Shown here in pieces: positions 18,850-29,443 of a stretch of DNA of 64,000 nucleotides. The stretch's first letter is position 1. Each line of letters begins with the position of its first letter. The position numbers and the translations under genes are program-made. The DNA comes from Cupriavidus yeoncheonensis (lineage in GTDB: Bacteria > Pseudomonadota > Gammaproteobacteria > Burkholderiales > Burkholderiaceae). Location: contig NZ_CAJPUY010000004.1 of the NCBI RefSeq assembly GCF_905397275.1, positions 309,150 through 373,149 of the forward strand. The letters are read 5' to 3'. The notes under the pieces were generated by a model. It had not been told where the DNA came from, did no database searches, and saw nothing but the letters and a program-made list of their open reading frames with translations.

Positions 18850-20613
18850 TCAGCCCTGCTTCGGCACGGTGTCGACGGTCTGCGTTGCACGCAGGAAGTC
18901 GAAATCCACGCCCTGGTCGGCCTGAGTCACGGTCTCCAGGAACAGCTTGCGGTAGCCGCGCTCGGCGCGCGGGCGCTCCACCGGCTGCTCCGCAGCGCGC
19001 CGGGCAAGCTCGGCGTCGTCGACGAGCAGCGCAATCTCGCGGTTCGCCACGGACAGGCGGATGCGGTCTCCGCTGCGCACCAGCGCCAGCGGCCCGCCGA
19101 TGGCGGCTTCAGGCGTCACGTGCAGCACGATGGTGCCGGCGGCCGTGCCGCTCATGCGCCCGTCGGACACGCGCACCATGTCCTTCACGCCGGCCCGCGC
19201 GAGCTTCTTCGGAATCGGCATATAGCCCGCTTCCGGCATGCCCGGTGCGCCGGTCGGTCCGATCCGCTTGAGCACCAGGATGTCGTCGGCCTTGACGTCC
19301 AGGGACTCGTCGTCGATGCGCTGCGCCATGTCCTCGGCATGCTCGAACACCACGGCGCGCCCTTCATGCTCCATCAGGGCGGGGTTGGCCGCTGATTGCT
19401 TGATGATGGCGCCACCCGGTGCCAGGTTGCCGCGCAGCACCGCCAGGCCGCCGGCCGGATAGATGGGGCTGGCCGCGGTGCGGATCACATCCTGCGGGAA
19501 CGGCGGCGGGGCATCGTCCAGTTCCTCGCCCAGCGTGCGGCCGGAGACGGTCAGCGTGTCCAGATGCAGCAGCGGACGCAGCTCGCGCAGCAGCGTGAGC
19601 ATGCCGCCGGCCTTGTGGAAGTCCTCCATGTAGTGCTGGCCGGAAGGCTTCAGGTCTACCAGCACCGGGGTCTCGCGGCTCATGCGGTCCAGCCCGGCGA
19701 GGTCGATATCGATGCCCAGGCGCCCGGCGATTGCCGTCAGGTGGACGATGCCGTTGGTCGACCCGCCGATGGCCAGCAGCACGCGCAGCGCGTTCTCGAA
19801 GGCGTTGCCGGTCAGGATGCGGTCCGGCGTCAGCCGGGCGGCGGCCATGGCGACCGCCGTGGTGCCGGTGCGCTCGGCCACGCGCACGCGATCCGCCGTC
19901 ACCGCCGGTGCCGACGCGCCGCCGCTCACCATCATGCCGAGCGCTTCCGCTACGCAGGCCATGGTGCTGGCCGTGCCCATCACCGAACAGGTGCCGACAC
20001 TGGCCACCAGCTGGTTGTTGACGTCGGCGATCTCGGCACCGTCGATCTCCTCGGCACGGTAGCGTCCCCAGTAGCGGCGGCAGTCAGTGCAGGCGCCGAC
20101 CCGTTCGCCGCGGTGCGCGCCGGTCAGCATCGACCCGGTTACAAGCTGGATGGCAGGCACGCCGGCCGAGGCCGCGCCCATGAGCTGCGCCGGCACGGTC
20201 TTGTCGCAGCCGCCGATCAGCACCACCGCGTCCATGGGCTGCGCGCGGATCATCTCCTCGGTGTCCATCGACATCAGGTTGCGCAGGTACATGCTGGTCG
20301 GCGCGGAGAAACTCTCGTGCACCGAAATCGTCGGGAAGTCCACCGGCAGGCCGCCCGCGAGCATCACGCCGCGCTTGACCGCCTCCACGAGCTGCGGCGC
20401 GTTGCCGTGACAGGGGTTGTAGCTGCTGCCCGTATTGACGATGCCGATGACCGGCCGCGACAGCGCGTCATCGGTAAAGCCCGCCCCCTTGATGAAGGCC
20501 TTGCGCAGGAACAGCGAGAAGCCCGTGTCGCCGTAGTTGGTCAGGCCCTTGGCGAGGCCCTGGGTGCTTGCGGGCGTGTCCGGCGACTGTTCGGGGTCTC
20601 GGGAGGAAGGCAT
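18850..20613 (-). CDS. IlvD/Edd-family dehydratase (probable sugar-acid dehydratase)
   Basis: Fe-S dehydratase of 587 residues. The conserved cysteines that would hold the cluster are visible in NPCHGNAPQ, IGGCDKTVPAQ and GTCSVMGTASTM, followed by CTDCRRYWGRYR. AGGLPVDFPTISVHESFSAP and DGRMSGTAAGTIVLHVTPEAA are family landmarks. The CTDCRRYWGR insert and the association with a GntR regulator suggest an aldonate or pentonate dehydratase rather than the biosynthetic dihydroxy-acid dehydratase, but this is inference. GGAG precedes the ATG. The enzyme is cytoplasmic. Confidence 0.85.
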   Translation of the reverse strand: MPSSRDPEQSPDTPASTQGLAKGLTNYGDTGFSLFLRKAFIKGAGFTDDALSRPVIGIVNTGSSYNPCHGNAPQLVEAVKRGVMLAGGLPVDFPTISVHESFSAPTSMYLRNLMSMDTEEMIRAQPMDAVVLIGGCDKTVPAQLMGAASAGVPAIQLVTGSMLTGAHRGERVGACTDCRRYWGRYRAEEIDGAEIADVNNQLVASVGTCSVMGTASTMACVAEALGMMVSGGASAPAVTADRVRVAERTGTTAVAMAAARLTPDRILTGNAFENALRVLLAIGGSTNGIVHLTAIAGRLGIDIDLAGLDRMSRETPVLVDLKPSGQHYMEDFHKAGGMLTLLRELRPLLHLDTLTVSGRTLGEELDDAPPPFPQDVIRTAASPIYPAGGLAVLRGNLAPGGAIIKQSAANPALMEHEGRAVVFEHAEDMAQRIDDESLDVKADDILVLKRIGPTGAPGMPEAGYMPIPKKLARAGVKDMVRVSDGRMSGTAAGTIVLHVTPEAAIGGPLALVRSGDRIRLSVANREIALLVDDAELARRAAEQPVERPRAERGYRKLFLETVTQADQGVDFDFLRATQTVDTVPKQG

Positions 20614-20629
20614 CCTGCATCTCCAATAG

Positions 20630-20643
20630 GATTATTGATAATC
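20630..20643. promoter_or_regulatory. candidate GntR operator upstream of the dehydratase
   Basis: Perfect inverted repeat GATTAT-TG-ATAATC, 17 bp upstream of the dehydratase ATG. Position and symmetry suit an operator of the co-transcribed FCD-type GntR regulator. Confidence 0.45.
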
Positions 20644-20714
20644 GAGATGCGAAGCTTAGCCGGCCTGGGGGGCACGCTGCAAGCGCCTCCGGGAACATGG
20701 CCAATTAATCCGAT

Positions 20715-20755
20715 TTCGAGATCAGTCGATAGAAAAATTCTGATTCATCAATCAA
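20715..20755. promoter_or_regulatory. shared words with the BKACE/LysR intergenic region
   Basis: TTCGAGATCA (20715-20724) and, on the minus strand, TTGATTGATGAA (20744-20755) are both exact copies of words in the 12.16-12.21 kb operator region. They lie upstream of the Bug gene and divergent dehydratase. Confidence 0.4.
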
Positions 20756-20869
20756 GAGGTCCACCCTACACTTGGCCGCGATGACGAGCCGGGCATCATC
20801 AGCGATGCGGCACGCGAGTCGCCGCGGCTTCCCCCCGATTCCCACAAGATCCCGGCACAGGAGACTTAC

Positions 20870-21885
20870 ATGTCCGGCATTTCCCGCATGCCTGGCCGGG
20901 GCGTTCGCGCGCCGCGCCGCGCCCTGCTGCTGTCGTCGCTGGCCTGCGCCAGCCTGCTGCTGGCCCCCTCTCTGGCCGCCGCCAGCGACTATCCCAACAA
21001 GCCGGTCCGCCTGGTCGTGCCCTACCCGCCGGGCGGCGCCACCGACGTCATCGGCCGCACGCTGGCCCAGCGCCTGTCGGTCACGCTCGGCCAGCAAGTC
21101 GTGGTGGACAACCGCGCCGGCGCCGCCGGCAATATCGGCGCGGACCTGGTCGCCAAGTCGGCGCCGGACGGCTACACGCTGCTGATGGGCGCGCTGACCA
21201 GCCATGCGATCAACGCCGCGCTGTACAAGAGCCGCGTGCCGTATGACATCGAGAAAAGCTTTGCGCCGGTGGCCATCGTCGGCACCGTGCCGCTGGTGTT
21301 CGTGGTCAATCCGTCCGTCAACGCGAGCACGCTGCCGCAACTGGTGTCGCTGGCCAGGTCGAAGCCGGGCACCATCACCTATGGCTCGGCCGGCAACGGC
21401 TCGCCGCAACACCTGGCCGGTGAGATGTTCAAGCGCATGGCCGGCGTGGACATGCTGCACGTGCCCTACAAGGGCAGCGGCCCGGCCATGACCGACCTGA
21501 TCGGCGGCCAGGTGCTGAGCATGGTGGAAACCGTGCCGGCCGCGCAGGCCTATGTGAAGGGCGGCAAGATCCGCGCGCTGGCGGTGACCTCGGCCCAGCG
21601 CGTGAGCGCCCTGCCCGACGTGCCCACGGCTGAGGAGGCCGGCCTGAAGGACTTCGAGGTCAGTTCATCGGCATCGTGGCGCCGGCCGGCACGCCGGCGC
21701 CCGTGGTCGACCGCCTGAGCGCCGACCTGAAGAAGATCCTGGCCGAACCGGAGGTCAAGGACGCCCTGCTCAAGCAGGGCGCCATCGCCACCTGGACCAG
21801 CCCGGCGCAGACCGGTACGCGGATCAAGGCCGAACTGGCGAAGTGGAATACGGTCATCCGCGATGCCGGCGTGAAGCCGGACTAA
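20870..21885 (+). pseudogene. Bug/TctC solute-binding protein with one-base frameshift
   Basis: The first frame encodes a signal peptide (LLLSSLACASLLLAPSLAAA) and the Bug body (DYPNKPVRLVVPYPPGGATD, VDNRAGAAGNIGADLVAKSAPDGYTLL). It leaves the family sequence after LKDFEV near 21661 and stops at 21718. The expected C-terminus FIGIVAPAGTPAPVVDRLSADL continues in the next frame to the stop at 21885. Adding a single C at about 21660 (GTCAG to GTCCAG) restores E-V-Q-F-I-G and a normal 338-residue protein. Either a recent one-base deletion or a sequence error explains this. Without repair the product lacks about 74 C-terminal residues. Confidence 0.88.
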
Positions 21886-22172
21886 GCAGGCACCTGCCGG
21901 AAACCGGCCTGGGCGGGATACCCGTTCAGGCCACGGCAACGCATCGACCAGCCGCTTGCCACGAAACGCACGGTCACGCCATACATCTGCGGCAAGCCTC
22001 GCCCTGCCCTGCCTCGGCAAAGCAACCGGCAACAAATGCGGCTCCAGCCGTATACTCTGCGACAGAGGCCATGCCTCCCCCGCGCGGCGCGTCTCCCTGT
22101 GGTGCTCGCTGCAGGAGCCGCCGCGCGTCACCGAATATCCAACAATATCCAATCAGTTACTGGAGTCGCAGC

Positions 22173-23048
22173 ATGCGTGTCGCATTCCTCGGGCTTGGCG
22201 TCATGGGTTTCCATATGGCCGGCCATCTTGCCGCCAAGGGCCATGAAGTCACCGTGTATAACCGCACCGCGGCCAAGGCGCAGGCCTGGGTCGCACAGTT
22301 TGGCGGCAGCGCGGCGGAAACACCGGCCCTGGCCGTCAGGCAGGCGGACGTGGTGTGTTCGTGCGTCGGCAACGACGACGACCTGCGCTCGGTCCTGATC
22401 GGCCCGGACGGCGCTTTCTTCACCGCGCCCACCGGCTGCATCTTCGTGGACCACACCACCGCCAGCGCCAATGTGGCGCGCGAACTCTATGCGGCCGCGC
22501 GCGAGCGCGGCCTGCATTTCATCGACGGGCCGGTATCGGGCGGCGAAGTCGGCGCGGAAAAAGGCATCCTGACCATCATGTGCGGCGGCGACGCCGAAGT
22601 CTATGCGCGCGCCGAGCCCGTGCTCGGCGCGTACGCGCGTGCCGTGACGCGCGTCGGCGAAGCAGGTGCCGGCCAGCTCGCGAAGATGGTCAACCAGATC
22701 AGCATCGCCGGCCTGATCCAGGGCCTGTCCGAAGCGATCGCCTTCGGCGAACGCGCCGGCCTCGACATGCGGCTGGTGCTGGACGTCATCAGCAAGGGCG
22801 CAGCCGGCTCCTGGCAGCTCGAGAACCGCGGCCCGACCATGATCGACGACAAGTTCGACTTCGGCTTCGCCGTGGACTGGATGCGCAAGGACCTTGGGCT
22901 TTGCCTCGACGAGGCGCGCCGCAACGGCGCCAGCCTGCCCGTCACCGCAACGGTGGACCAGTTCTATGCCGACCTGCAGCAGATGGGCTGCGGCCGCGCG
23001 GACACCTCGTCGCTGATCAAGCGCCTGCGCCGCTTCTCCGGGGAATGA
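22173..23048 (+). CDS. 3-hydroxyisobutyrate-dehydrogenase-family oxidoreductase
   Basis: NAD(P)-dependent beta-hydroxyacid dehydrogenase of 291 residues. The Rossmann motif is VAFLGLGVMGFHMAGHLAAKGHEVTVYNR, the substrate loop is GPVSGGEVGAEKG, and the catalytic Lys lies in GAGQLAKMVNQ, all classical for 3-HIBADH, tartronate-semialdehyde reductase and relatives. The ATG at 22173 places the Rossmann motif at the N-terminus. Together with the IlvD/Edd dehydratase and Bug gene it suggests sugar-acid or hydroxy-acid catabolism; the exact substrate is unresolved. Confidence 0.9.
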   Translation: MRVAFLGLGVMGFHMAGHLAAKGHEVTVYNRTAAKAQAWVAQFGGSAAETPALAVRQADVVCSCVGNDDDLRSVLIGPDGAFFTAPTGCIFVDHTTASANVARELYAAARERGLHFIDGPVSGGEVGAEKGILTIMCGGDAEVYARAEPVLGAYARAVTRVGEAGAGQLAKMVNQISIAGLIQGLSEAIAFGERAGLDMRLVLDVISKGAAGSWQLENRGPTMIDDKFDFGFAVDWMRKDLGLCLDEARRNGASLPVTATVDQFYADLQQMGCGRADTSSLIKRLRRFSGE

Positions 23049-23187
23049 GCGATCCGGACGGCACCTGCGGCCGTCCGACAATTCCTACACAGCAATCGGC
23101 AAGCGCCCGAGAGGCCCGATGTACCGGTCTGCCTAAGCTGTAGGCAGGAGCACGGGCGGCCGCGGTCATCCGTGCACGGTACAGGAG

Positions 23188-23370
23188 ATGACCATGTGGA
23201 AACTTGCAATCGCGCTGGTGATCAGCGCCGGCATGGGCCTGGCCGGCTGTACCGCGACGGGTGCGGTAGCCGGCGGCGTGGCGGGGCACGAACTCACGCA
23301 CGGTAGCACCGCAGGCACCGTGGGTGGTGCCGTAGTGGGCGGCGTAGTCGGCCACGAACTGGGCAAGTAG
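23188..23370 (+). CDS. small glycine-zipper lipoprotein
   Basis: Protein of 60 residues with a lipoprotein signal (lipobox LAGC) followed by a Gly/Ala/Val-rich glycine zipper (GAVAGGVAGHELTHGSTAGTVGGAVVGGVVGHELGK). The repeated GHEL motif occurs twice. It resembles envelope-stress and osmotically induced lipoproteins with a glycine-zipper domain. GGAG lies just before the start; the ATG two codons later (23194) is also possible. A strong terminator follows. Confidence 0.8.
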   Translation: MTMWKLAIALVISAGMGLAGCTATGAVAGGVAGHELTHGSTAGTVGGAVVGGVVGHELGK

Positions 23371-23404
23371 CCCGGGACGGAACGCCAACAGCATGCCTCT
23401 GCCA

Positions 23405-23430
23405 ACGCCCGCTGCCCGCGCAGCGGGCGT
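23405..23430 (+). terminator. rho-independent terminator after the lipoprotein gene
   Basis: Perfect 11-bp GC-rich stem ACGCCCGCTGC/GCAGCGGGCGT with a 4-nt loop, followed by TTTCC, 35 bp after the stop. Confidence 0.8.
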
Positions 23431-23577
23431 TTCCATGTCCGCATGGGCGCGCCGGGACCGGACCGGCTTTAACGGTTTTACAGGCGAGCTGAAGATATTT
23501 GTTGCACGGTCCCAGCCGCCCGGATTCCCGCGTTATTCAAGTACGATAGGCGGGCAAGCCACACCCATTCGATCCCC

Positions 23578-25230
23578 ATGACACCCGACACGCCTTGCAA
23601 GCGCCTGCCTTCCATTCCCGCCCGCAATGCCCGCCGCTGGATCGGCGGCACGCTCGCCGCCTGGCTGCTGGCCTGCGCCGCGAGCGCCGGCGCGCAGCCG
23701 CTATGGTTCGCGGGCGGACGCCCGACGCCCGACGCACAGCAGGCCGTGACGGCGCTGGCCGGCGCCGAGGCTGACGGCCTGACGCCGAAGGACTACGATG
23801 CCGAGGGCCTGACGCGTGCGCTGGAGCAGGCCGCTACCGGCCCGCAAGCGGCGCCGGAGGCCATGGAGAAACTCGACAACGCGCTCAGCGACGCCATGCG
23901 GCGCTACCTGTCGGACCTGCACCATGGGCGCGTCGATCCGCGCAAGGTGCACGCCAATTTCACGGCGCCGGCGTCGGCGCAGTTCGAGCCCGACAGCTAC
24001 CTGCGCGCCGCCGTGGCCAGCCACCGGCTGCCCGACGCGATCCGTGAAGCCGCGCCATCCTTCCCGCTCTACGGCACGCTGCGCGATGCGCTCGCGCGCT
24101 ATCGTGCACTGGCCGCGCAACCAGGCTGGGAACGTCCGCTGCCCGCCCCGCCGGGCGGCAAGCTGACCAGCGGGCAGGCCTACAGCGGCATTGCCGAACT
24201 GGCCCGGCGCCTGCAAGCGCTCGGCGACATGGCTGCGGACGCGCGGGTGCCGCGGCGCTATGCCGGCGCCGTCGTGGACGGCGTCAAGGCCTTCCAGTCG
24301 CGCCACGCACTGGAAGCGGACGGCACCATCGGCGCCGGCACGCTGGCCCAGCTCAATACCCCGCCGGCGGCACGCGTACGGCAGATCGAGCTGACCATGG
24401 AGCGGCTGCGCTGGACTCCGCTTGCCGAGGGACCGCGCGTGATCGTCGTGAACATCCCCGAGTTCATGCTGCGCGCCTATGAATACAACGACGGCAAGCT
24501 CGACATCAAGCTGGAGATGAAGGTCATCGTCGGCAAGGCGCTGGACACGCGCACACCGCTGTTCAAGGAGGACATGCGCTACATCGAGTTCAGCCCGTAC
24601 TGGAACGTGCCGCCGTCGATCGCGCGCTCGGAGACCATCCCCCAGCTGCGGCGCGATCCGGCGTACTTCACGCGCCAGGGCTTCGAGTTCGTCTCCAACG
24701 GCAAGGCCGTGACCACGCTGTCCGACGCCAACCTGGACGCGGTGCTGAACGGCCAGATGCGCATCCGCCAGCGCCCCGGTCCGATGAACGCGCTCGGCGA
24801 CATCAAGTTCGTGTTCCCCAACAACCAGAACATCTACCTGCACCACACGCCCACCCCGCAATTGTTCAAGCGCGACCGGCGCGATTTCAGCCATGGCTGC
24901 ATCCGCGTGGAAGAGCCCGTGGCGCTCGCGCAGTTCGTGCTGAAGGACATGCCGGGCTGGACCGAGGCACGCATCCGCCAGGCGATGACCAAGGGCCAGT
25001 CCAATACCGTGGCGCTCCAGCAGCCGCTGCCGGTGGTGCTGGCCTATGGCACCGCCATTGCCCGCGCCAATGGCCGGATATACTTCCTGCCTGACATTTA
25101 CGGCCAGGACAAGCTGCTGGACCAGGCGCTGCGGCAGAACACCGCGCGCCGGCCACCCGGTGTGCCTGCATCGGCACCGGCTGCGCCGGATGCCCTTGCA
25201 CATCCCTCGCCATCGCAGAACCCGACATGA
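23578..25230 (+). CDS. L,D-transpeptidase, YcbB/LdtD type
   Basis: Periplasmic peptidoglycan cross-linking enzyme of 550 residues. It has a signal sequence (WIGGTLAAWLLACAASAGA), a scaffold region to about residue 210, a peptidoglycan-binding motif (YAGAVVDGVKAFQSRHALEADGTIGAGTLAQLN) and a YkuD catalytic domain from about residue 285. The catalytic signature FSHGCIRVEEP contains the nucleophilic Cys. It forms 3-3 meso-DAP cross-links. The next gene overlaps by 4 bp (ATGA) and is also a cell-wall protein, the classical ycbB-ycbK pairing. Confidence 0.92.
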   Translation: MTPDTPCKRLPSIPARNARRWIGGTLAAWLLACAASAGAQPLWFAGGRPTPDAQQAVTALAGAEADGLTPKDYDAEGLTRALEQAATGPQAAPEAMEKLDNALSDAMRRYLSDLHHGRVDPRKVHANFTAPASAQFEPDSYLRAAVASHRLPDAIREAAPSFPLYGTLRDALARYRALAAQPGWERPLPAPPGGKLTSGQAYSGIAELARRLQALGDMAADARVPRRYAGAVVDGVKAFQSRHALEADGTIGAGTLAQLNTPPAARVRQIELTMERLRWTPLAEGPRVIVVNIPEFMLRAYEYNDGKLDIKLEMKVIVGKALDTRTPLFKEDMRYIEFSPYWNVPPSIARSETIPQLRRDPAYFTRQGFEFVSNGKAVTTLSDANLDAVLNGQMRIRQRPGPMNALGDIKFVFPNNQNIYLHHTPTPQLFKRDRRDFSHGCIRVEEPVALAQFVLKDMPGWTEARIRQAMTKGQSNTVALQQPLPVVLAYGTAIARANGRIYFLPDIYGQDKLLDQALRQNTARRPPGVPASAPAAPDALAHPSPSQNPT

Positions 25231-25790
25231 AACACTCCCGCATTCCTTCGCGCCGGCGCTTCCTGCAACACACCGGCGGCCTGGCCATCGGGGCCGGCCT
25301 GGCCGCGCTTTCGCCGCAGCTGGCGCTGGCCAGCGTGCCGGGCGCGCGCAGGCTGTCGTTCGACCATACGCATACCGGCGAGCACCTCTCGCTGGTGTAC
25401 GCGCTGGGCGAACAGGTGCTGCCGCAGGCACAGGCCACCCTCAACCGCTTCCTGCGCGATCATTACTCGGGCCAGGTGGGCGTGATCGATCCGCAACTGT
25501 TCGGCCTGCTGTTCGACTTGCGCCAGACGCTCGGCAGCGAGTCACCGTTCCAGGTGATCTCGGGCTACCGCAGCCCCGTCACCAACGCGCGCCTGCGCCG
25601 CACGGGCGGTGGCGGTGTCGCCAGGCACAGCCTGCACATGGACGGGAAGGCCATCGATATCCGCCTGCCCGGCGTGGCGCTGGCCGATCTGCGCGATGCC
25701 GCGATGTCGCTTGGCGTCGGCGGCGTAGGCTTCTATGCGCAGGAGGATTTCGTGCACATCGACACCGGACGCGTGCGGCACTGGGGCTGA
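25227..25790 (+). CDS. YcbK-like DUF882 protein with Tat signal
   Basis: Exported protein of 187 residues. The twin-arginine signal SRRRFLQHTGGLAIGAGLAALSPQLALA leads into a M15-like metallopeptidase fold. VISGYRSPVTNARLR, the ARHSLHMDGKAIDIRLPGV motif with zinc-binding His/Asp, and EDFVHIDTGRVRHWG are visible. It probably trims or binds murein. The ATGA overlap shows translational coupling to the L,D-transpeptidase. Confidence 0.9.
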   Translation: MKHSRIPSRRRFLQHTGGLAIGAGLAALSPQLALASVPGARRLSFDHTHTGEHLSLVYALGEQVLPQAQATLNRFLRDHYSGQVGVIDPQLFGLLFDLRQTLGSESPFQVISGYRSPVTNARLRRTGGGGVARHSLHMDGKAIDIRLPGVALADLRDAAMSLGVGGVGFYAQEDFVHIDTGRVRHWG

Positions 25791-25919
25791 ACGCGGCGCT
25801 CTGCTACGGCGAATTCGCGCCCGACTGCTGCTGTCCGCAGTCAGGGGACATCGCTAGCCTTGAGCCTGTACCACGCCTGCAAAGCGTGGCCAGCCCCAGA
25901 GCTATGCGAGACCAGCCCC

Positions 25920-27626
<1,707 letters not shown>

Positions 27627-27652
27627 CGCCTGCCCGCGGCGACGCATGGCGC

Positions 27653-28231
27653 TCAGATCCGCAGGCCGCCCTCGTCGCGGCCGACCCTGCGCACCACGGA
27701 GACGGTCCAGGCCGCCAGCCCGGCGACTGCAAGGCCAACCAGCGCGCGTCCGGCCGCACCTTGCTGGTCCGCCAGGTACACGCTGCACAGCTGCTGCGGC
27801 GCGTCCTGGTAGAGCAGCCCCGCCACCAGCGTCATCGCGCTCCAGTTGATCGCAAAGAATGCCTGCAGCACGACGCCGGCGCGCGGCCAGGACAGGCCCA
27901 GCGCGGCGCCGGCCATGATCATGCTCGCCACTTTCGCAACGGACCAGCGCGCATCCAGCACCGCGAGATCCAGCGCGACCGGAAGCATCCAGTAGCTGGC
28001 GATGGCCGTGACGGCAACCAGGCCCGGCAGCCCGCGCCGGTTCCAGCTGTCGCAAGCCTGTGCATTCCGGCCCGATAGCGCGGCAGCAGCCACGCCGAGT
28101 GCCAGCAGCAACGGCAGTTCGATCGCCATATGCCGGAACATCGAGGCCTCCAGCCACCCACGCAGCAGCGCCAGCATGGCCAGCGCCGCGCCGGGCAGCC
28201 AGGCCGGGGTGGGCCGCTCAGCGCTGCGCAT
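27653..28231 (-). CDS. membrane protein of the cbb3-like oxidase operon
   Basis: Integral membrane protein of 192 residues with five or six hydrophobic helices (for example LPGAALAMLALLRGWL, IELPLLLALGVAAAAL, GLVAVTAIASYWMLPVAL, VASMIMAGAALGLSWP and GRALVGLAVAGLAAWTVSV). The ATG at 28231 overlaps the end of the SCO gene by 14 bp, so it belongs to the oxidase operon. The family is not certain; it may be an oxidase assembly or accessory protein. His and Met residues in the first helices (MFRHMAIELP) could suit copper or heme handling, but this is speculative. Confidence 0.7.
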   Translation of the reverse strand: MRSAERPTPAWLPGAALAMLALLRGWLEASMFRHMAIELPLLLALGVAAAALSGRNAQACDSWNRRGLPGLVAVTAIASYWMLPVALDLAVLDARWSVAKVASMIMAGAALGLSWPRAGVVLQAFFAINWSAMTLVAGLLYQDAPQQLCSVYLADQQGAAGRALVGLAVAGLAAWTVSVVRRVGRDEGGLRI

Positions 28232-28844
28232 GGACGATGTCGGCCAGTACGGCATCCGGCCGGTCGATGTCGTAGGCGCGGGCCAGCCGGCCCTGCGCGT
28301 CGATGAGGAAATGCGCGGCATTGTGGACGTAGTCGCCGCGGCCATCCGGCAGCACGACAATGCCGAACGCCTTCAGCAAGGCCGGCAGGTCGGCGGCGTC
28401 CGCCACCGTGGCCATGCGCCAGACGGCGGGATCGGCACCTTGCTTGCGGGCATAGGCACTGAGCACGTCAGGCGTGTCGCGGCCCGGATCGAAGCTGATG
28501 GCCAGCAAGCGGTAGCGCCCTGCCAGGCCGCGCGCGACCAGCTCGGCCTGCAGGTAGGCCTGCCCGGACGCGCTGCTGCGGCAGACCGTGAGGCAGTGTG
28601 TGTAGAGGAAGGTGACCAGCGTCTGCCGTTGCGCGCTGCCGGGTTCGCGCAGGGGGAAGCGGCGTCCGGAGGCATCGGCCAGTTCGATCCCGGGCAGTGC
28701 AAGCGGTGCTCGCGCGAGGTCATATTGCCTCGCGCCGTCCGACGTCACCACGCGAAAGCCGCGTGTCACGTGGGCGAAGGCGAATAGCGCCAGCGCGCTG
28801 ACGAGGGCCGTCGCAACCAGGGTGCCCCGCCAGCCGCCGGACAT
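28218..28844 (-). CDS. SCO1/SenC-family copper chaperone
   Basis: Membrane-anchored thioredoxin-fold protein of about 208 residues. The N-terminal anchor is GTLVATALVSALALFAFAHV. The copper-binding CxxxC is in YTHCLTVCRSS and the third ligand His in DYVHNAAHFLID. It delivers copper to the oxidase active site. The ATG at 28844 overlaps the cytochrome stop by one base (TGATG); a GTG three bases upstream is possible. Position inside the oxidase operon fits an assembly role. Confidence 0.9.
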   Translation of the reverse strand: MSGGWRGTLVATALVSALALFAFAHVTRGFRVVTSDGARQYDLARAPLALPGIELADASGRRFPLREPGSAQRQTLVTFLYTHCLTVCRSSASGQAYLQAELVARGLAGRYRLLAISFDPGRDTPDVLSAYARKQGADPAVWRMATVADAADLPALLKAFGIVVLPDGRGDYVHNAAHFLIDAQGRLARAYDIDRPDAVLADIVHAQR

Positions 28845-29443
28845 CACTGTGCTCCGGCGAGCTTATGCAGTTCGTCGCTATGCCACGGGTCCTTGCGCGA
28901 CGCGCTCCACTTGCGGGCCGCGCCAACGGCCGCCGCGTCGATGGCGGGCGCCTGGTTGCCCCACGCGCTGCGGATATGCGTGAGCACCGCGGCCAGTTCG
29001 GCATCGCCCAGCTGCTCGCCGAAGGCGGGCATCGCGCCGTTATAGGTCGTGCCCAGGATCTCGACGGGACCGGTCAGTCCGTGCAGCACGATCTGCGACA
29101 GCACGACAGGATCGCCCGTCACCAGCGGCGACCCGGCCAGCGGCGGAAATACGCCAGGCAGCCCCTGGCCGGTAGCCTGGTGGCAGGCCTGGCAGTTGGC
29201 CGCGAACAGTTGCCTGCCGTCGGCCACGCGCGCACCTCCGGCAGCACCCTGGGCCAGCGCCTGCGCGTCGCGCCGATCGCCAAGCTGGGCGAGGCCGTCG
29301 GCGCGCTCGGTCCAGATATAGCTGGCGGCCCAGACCACCAGTCCGGCGACCAGGCCCAGCACGATCTTCGGCACCGGGTTGTGCTGCTCGTGCGGGTCGG
29401 CGTGTTCAGTCTTGTGGCTGTTTGCGGGCTTCATCTGGGGCAT
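28844..29443 (-). CDS. membrane-anchored monoheme cytochrome c (CcoP-like position)
   Basis: Protein of 199 residues with one N-terminal membrane helix (VPKIVLGLVAGLVVWAASYIW) and one c-type heme site (CQACH). A downstream Met in NGAMPAFGEQLGD is the probable axial ligand. It has half the heme content of a diheme CcoP and would feed electrons to the CcoO-like subunit. The frame overlaps the previous gene by 38 bp; the ATG at 29434 is an alternative. Overlaps on both sides indicate a tightly coupled operon. Confidence 0.85.
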   Translation of the reverse strand: MPQMKPANSHKTEHADPHEQHNPVPKIVLGLVAGLVVWAASYIWTERADGLAQLGDRRDAQALAQGAAGGARVADGRQLFAANCQACHQATGQGLPGVFPPLAGSPLVTGDPVVLSQIVLHGLTGPVEILGTTYNGAMPAFGEQLGDAELAAVLTHIRSAWGNQAPAIDAAAVGAARKWSASRKDPWHSDELHKLAGAQ

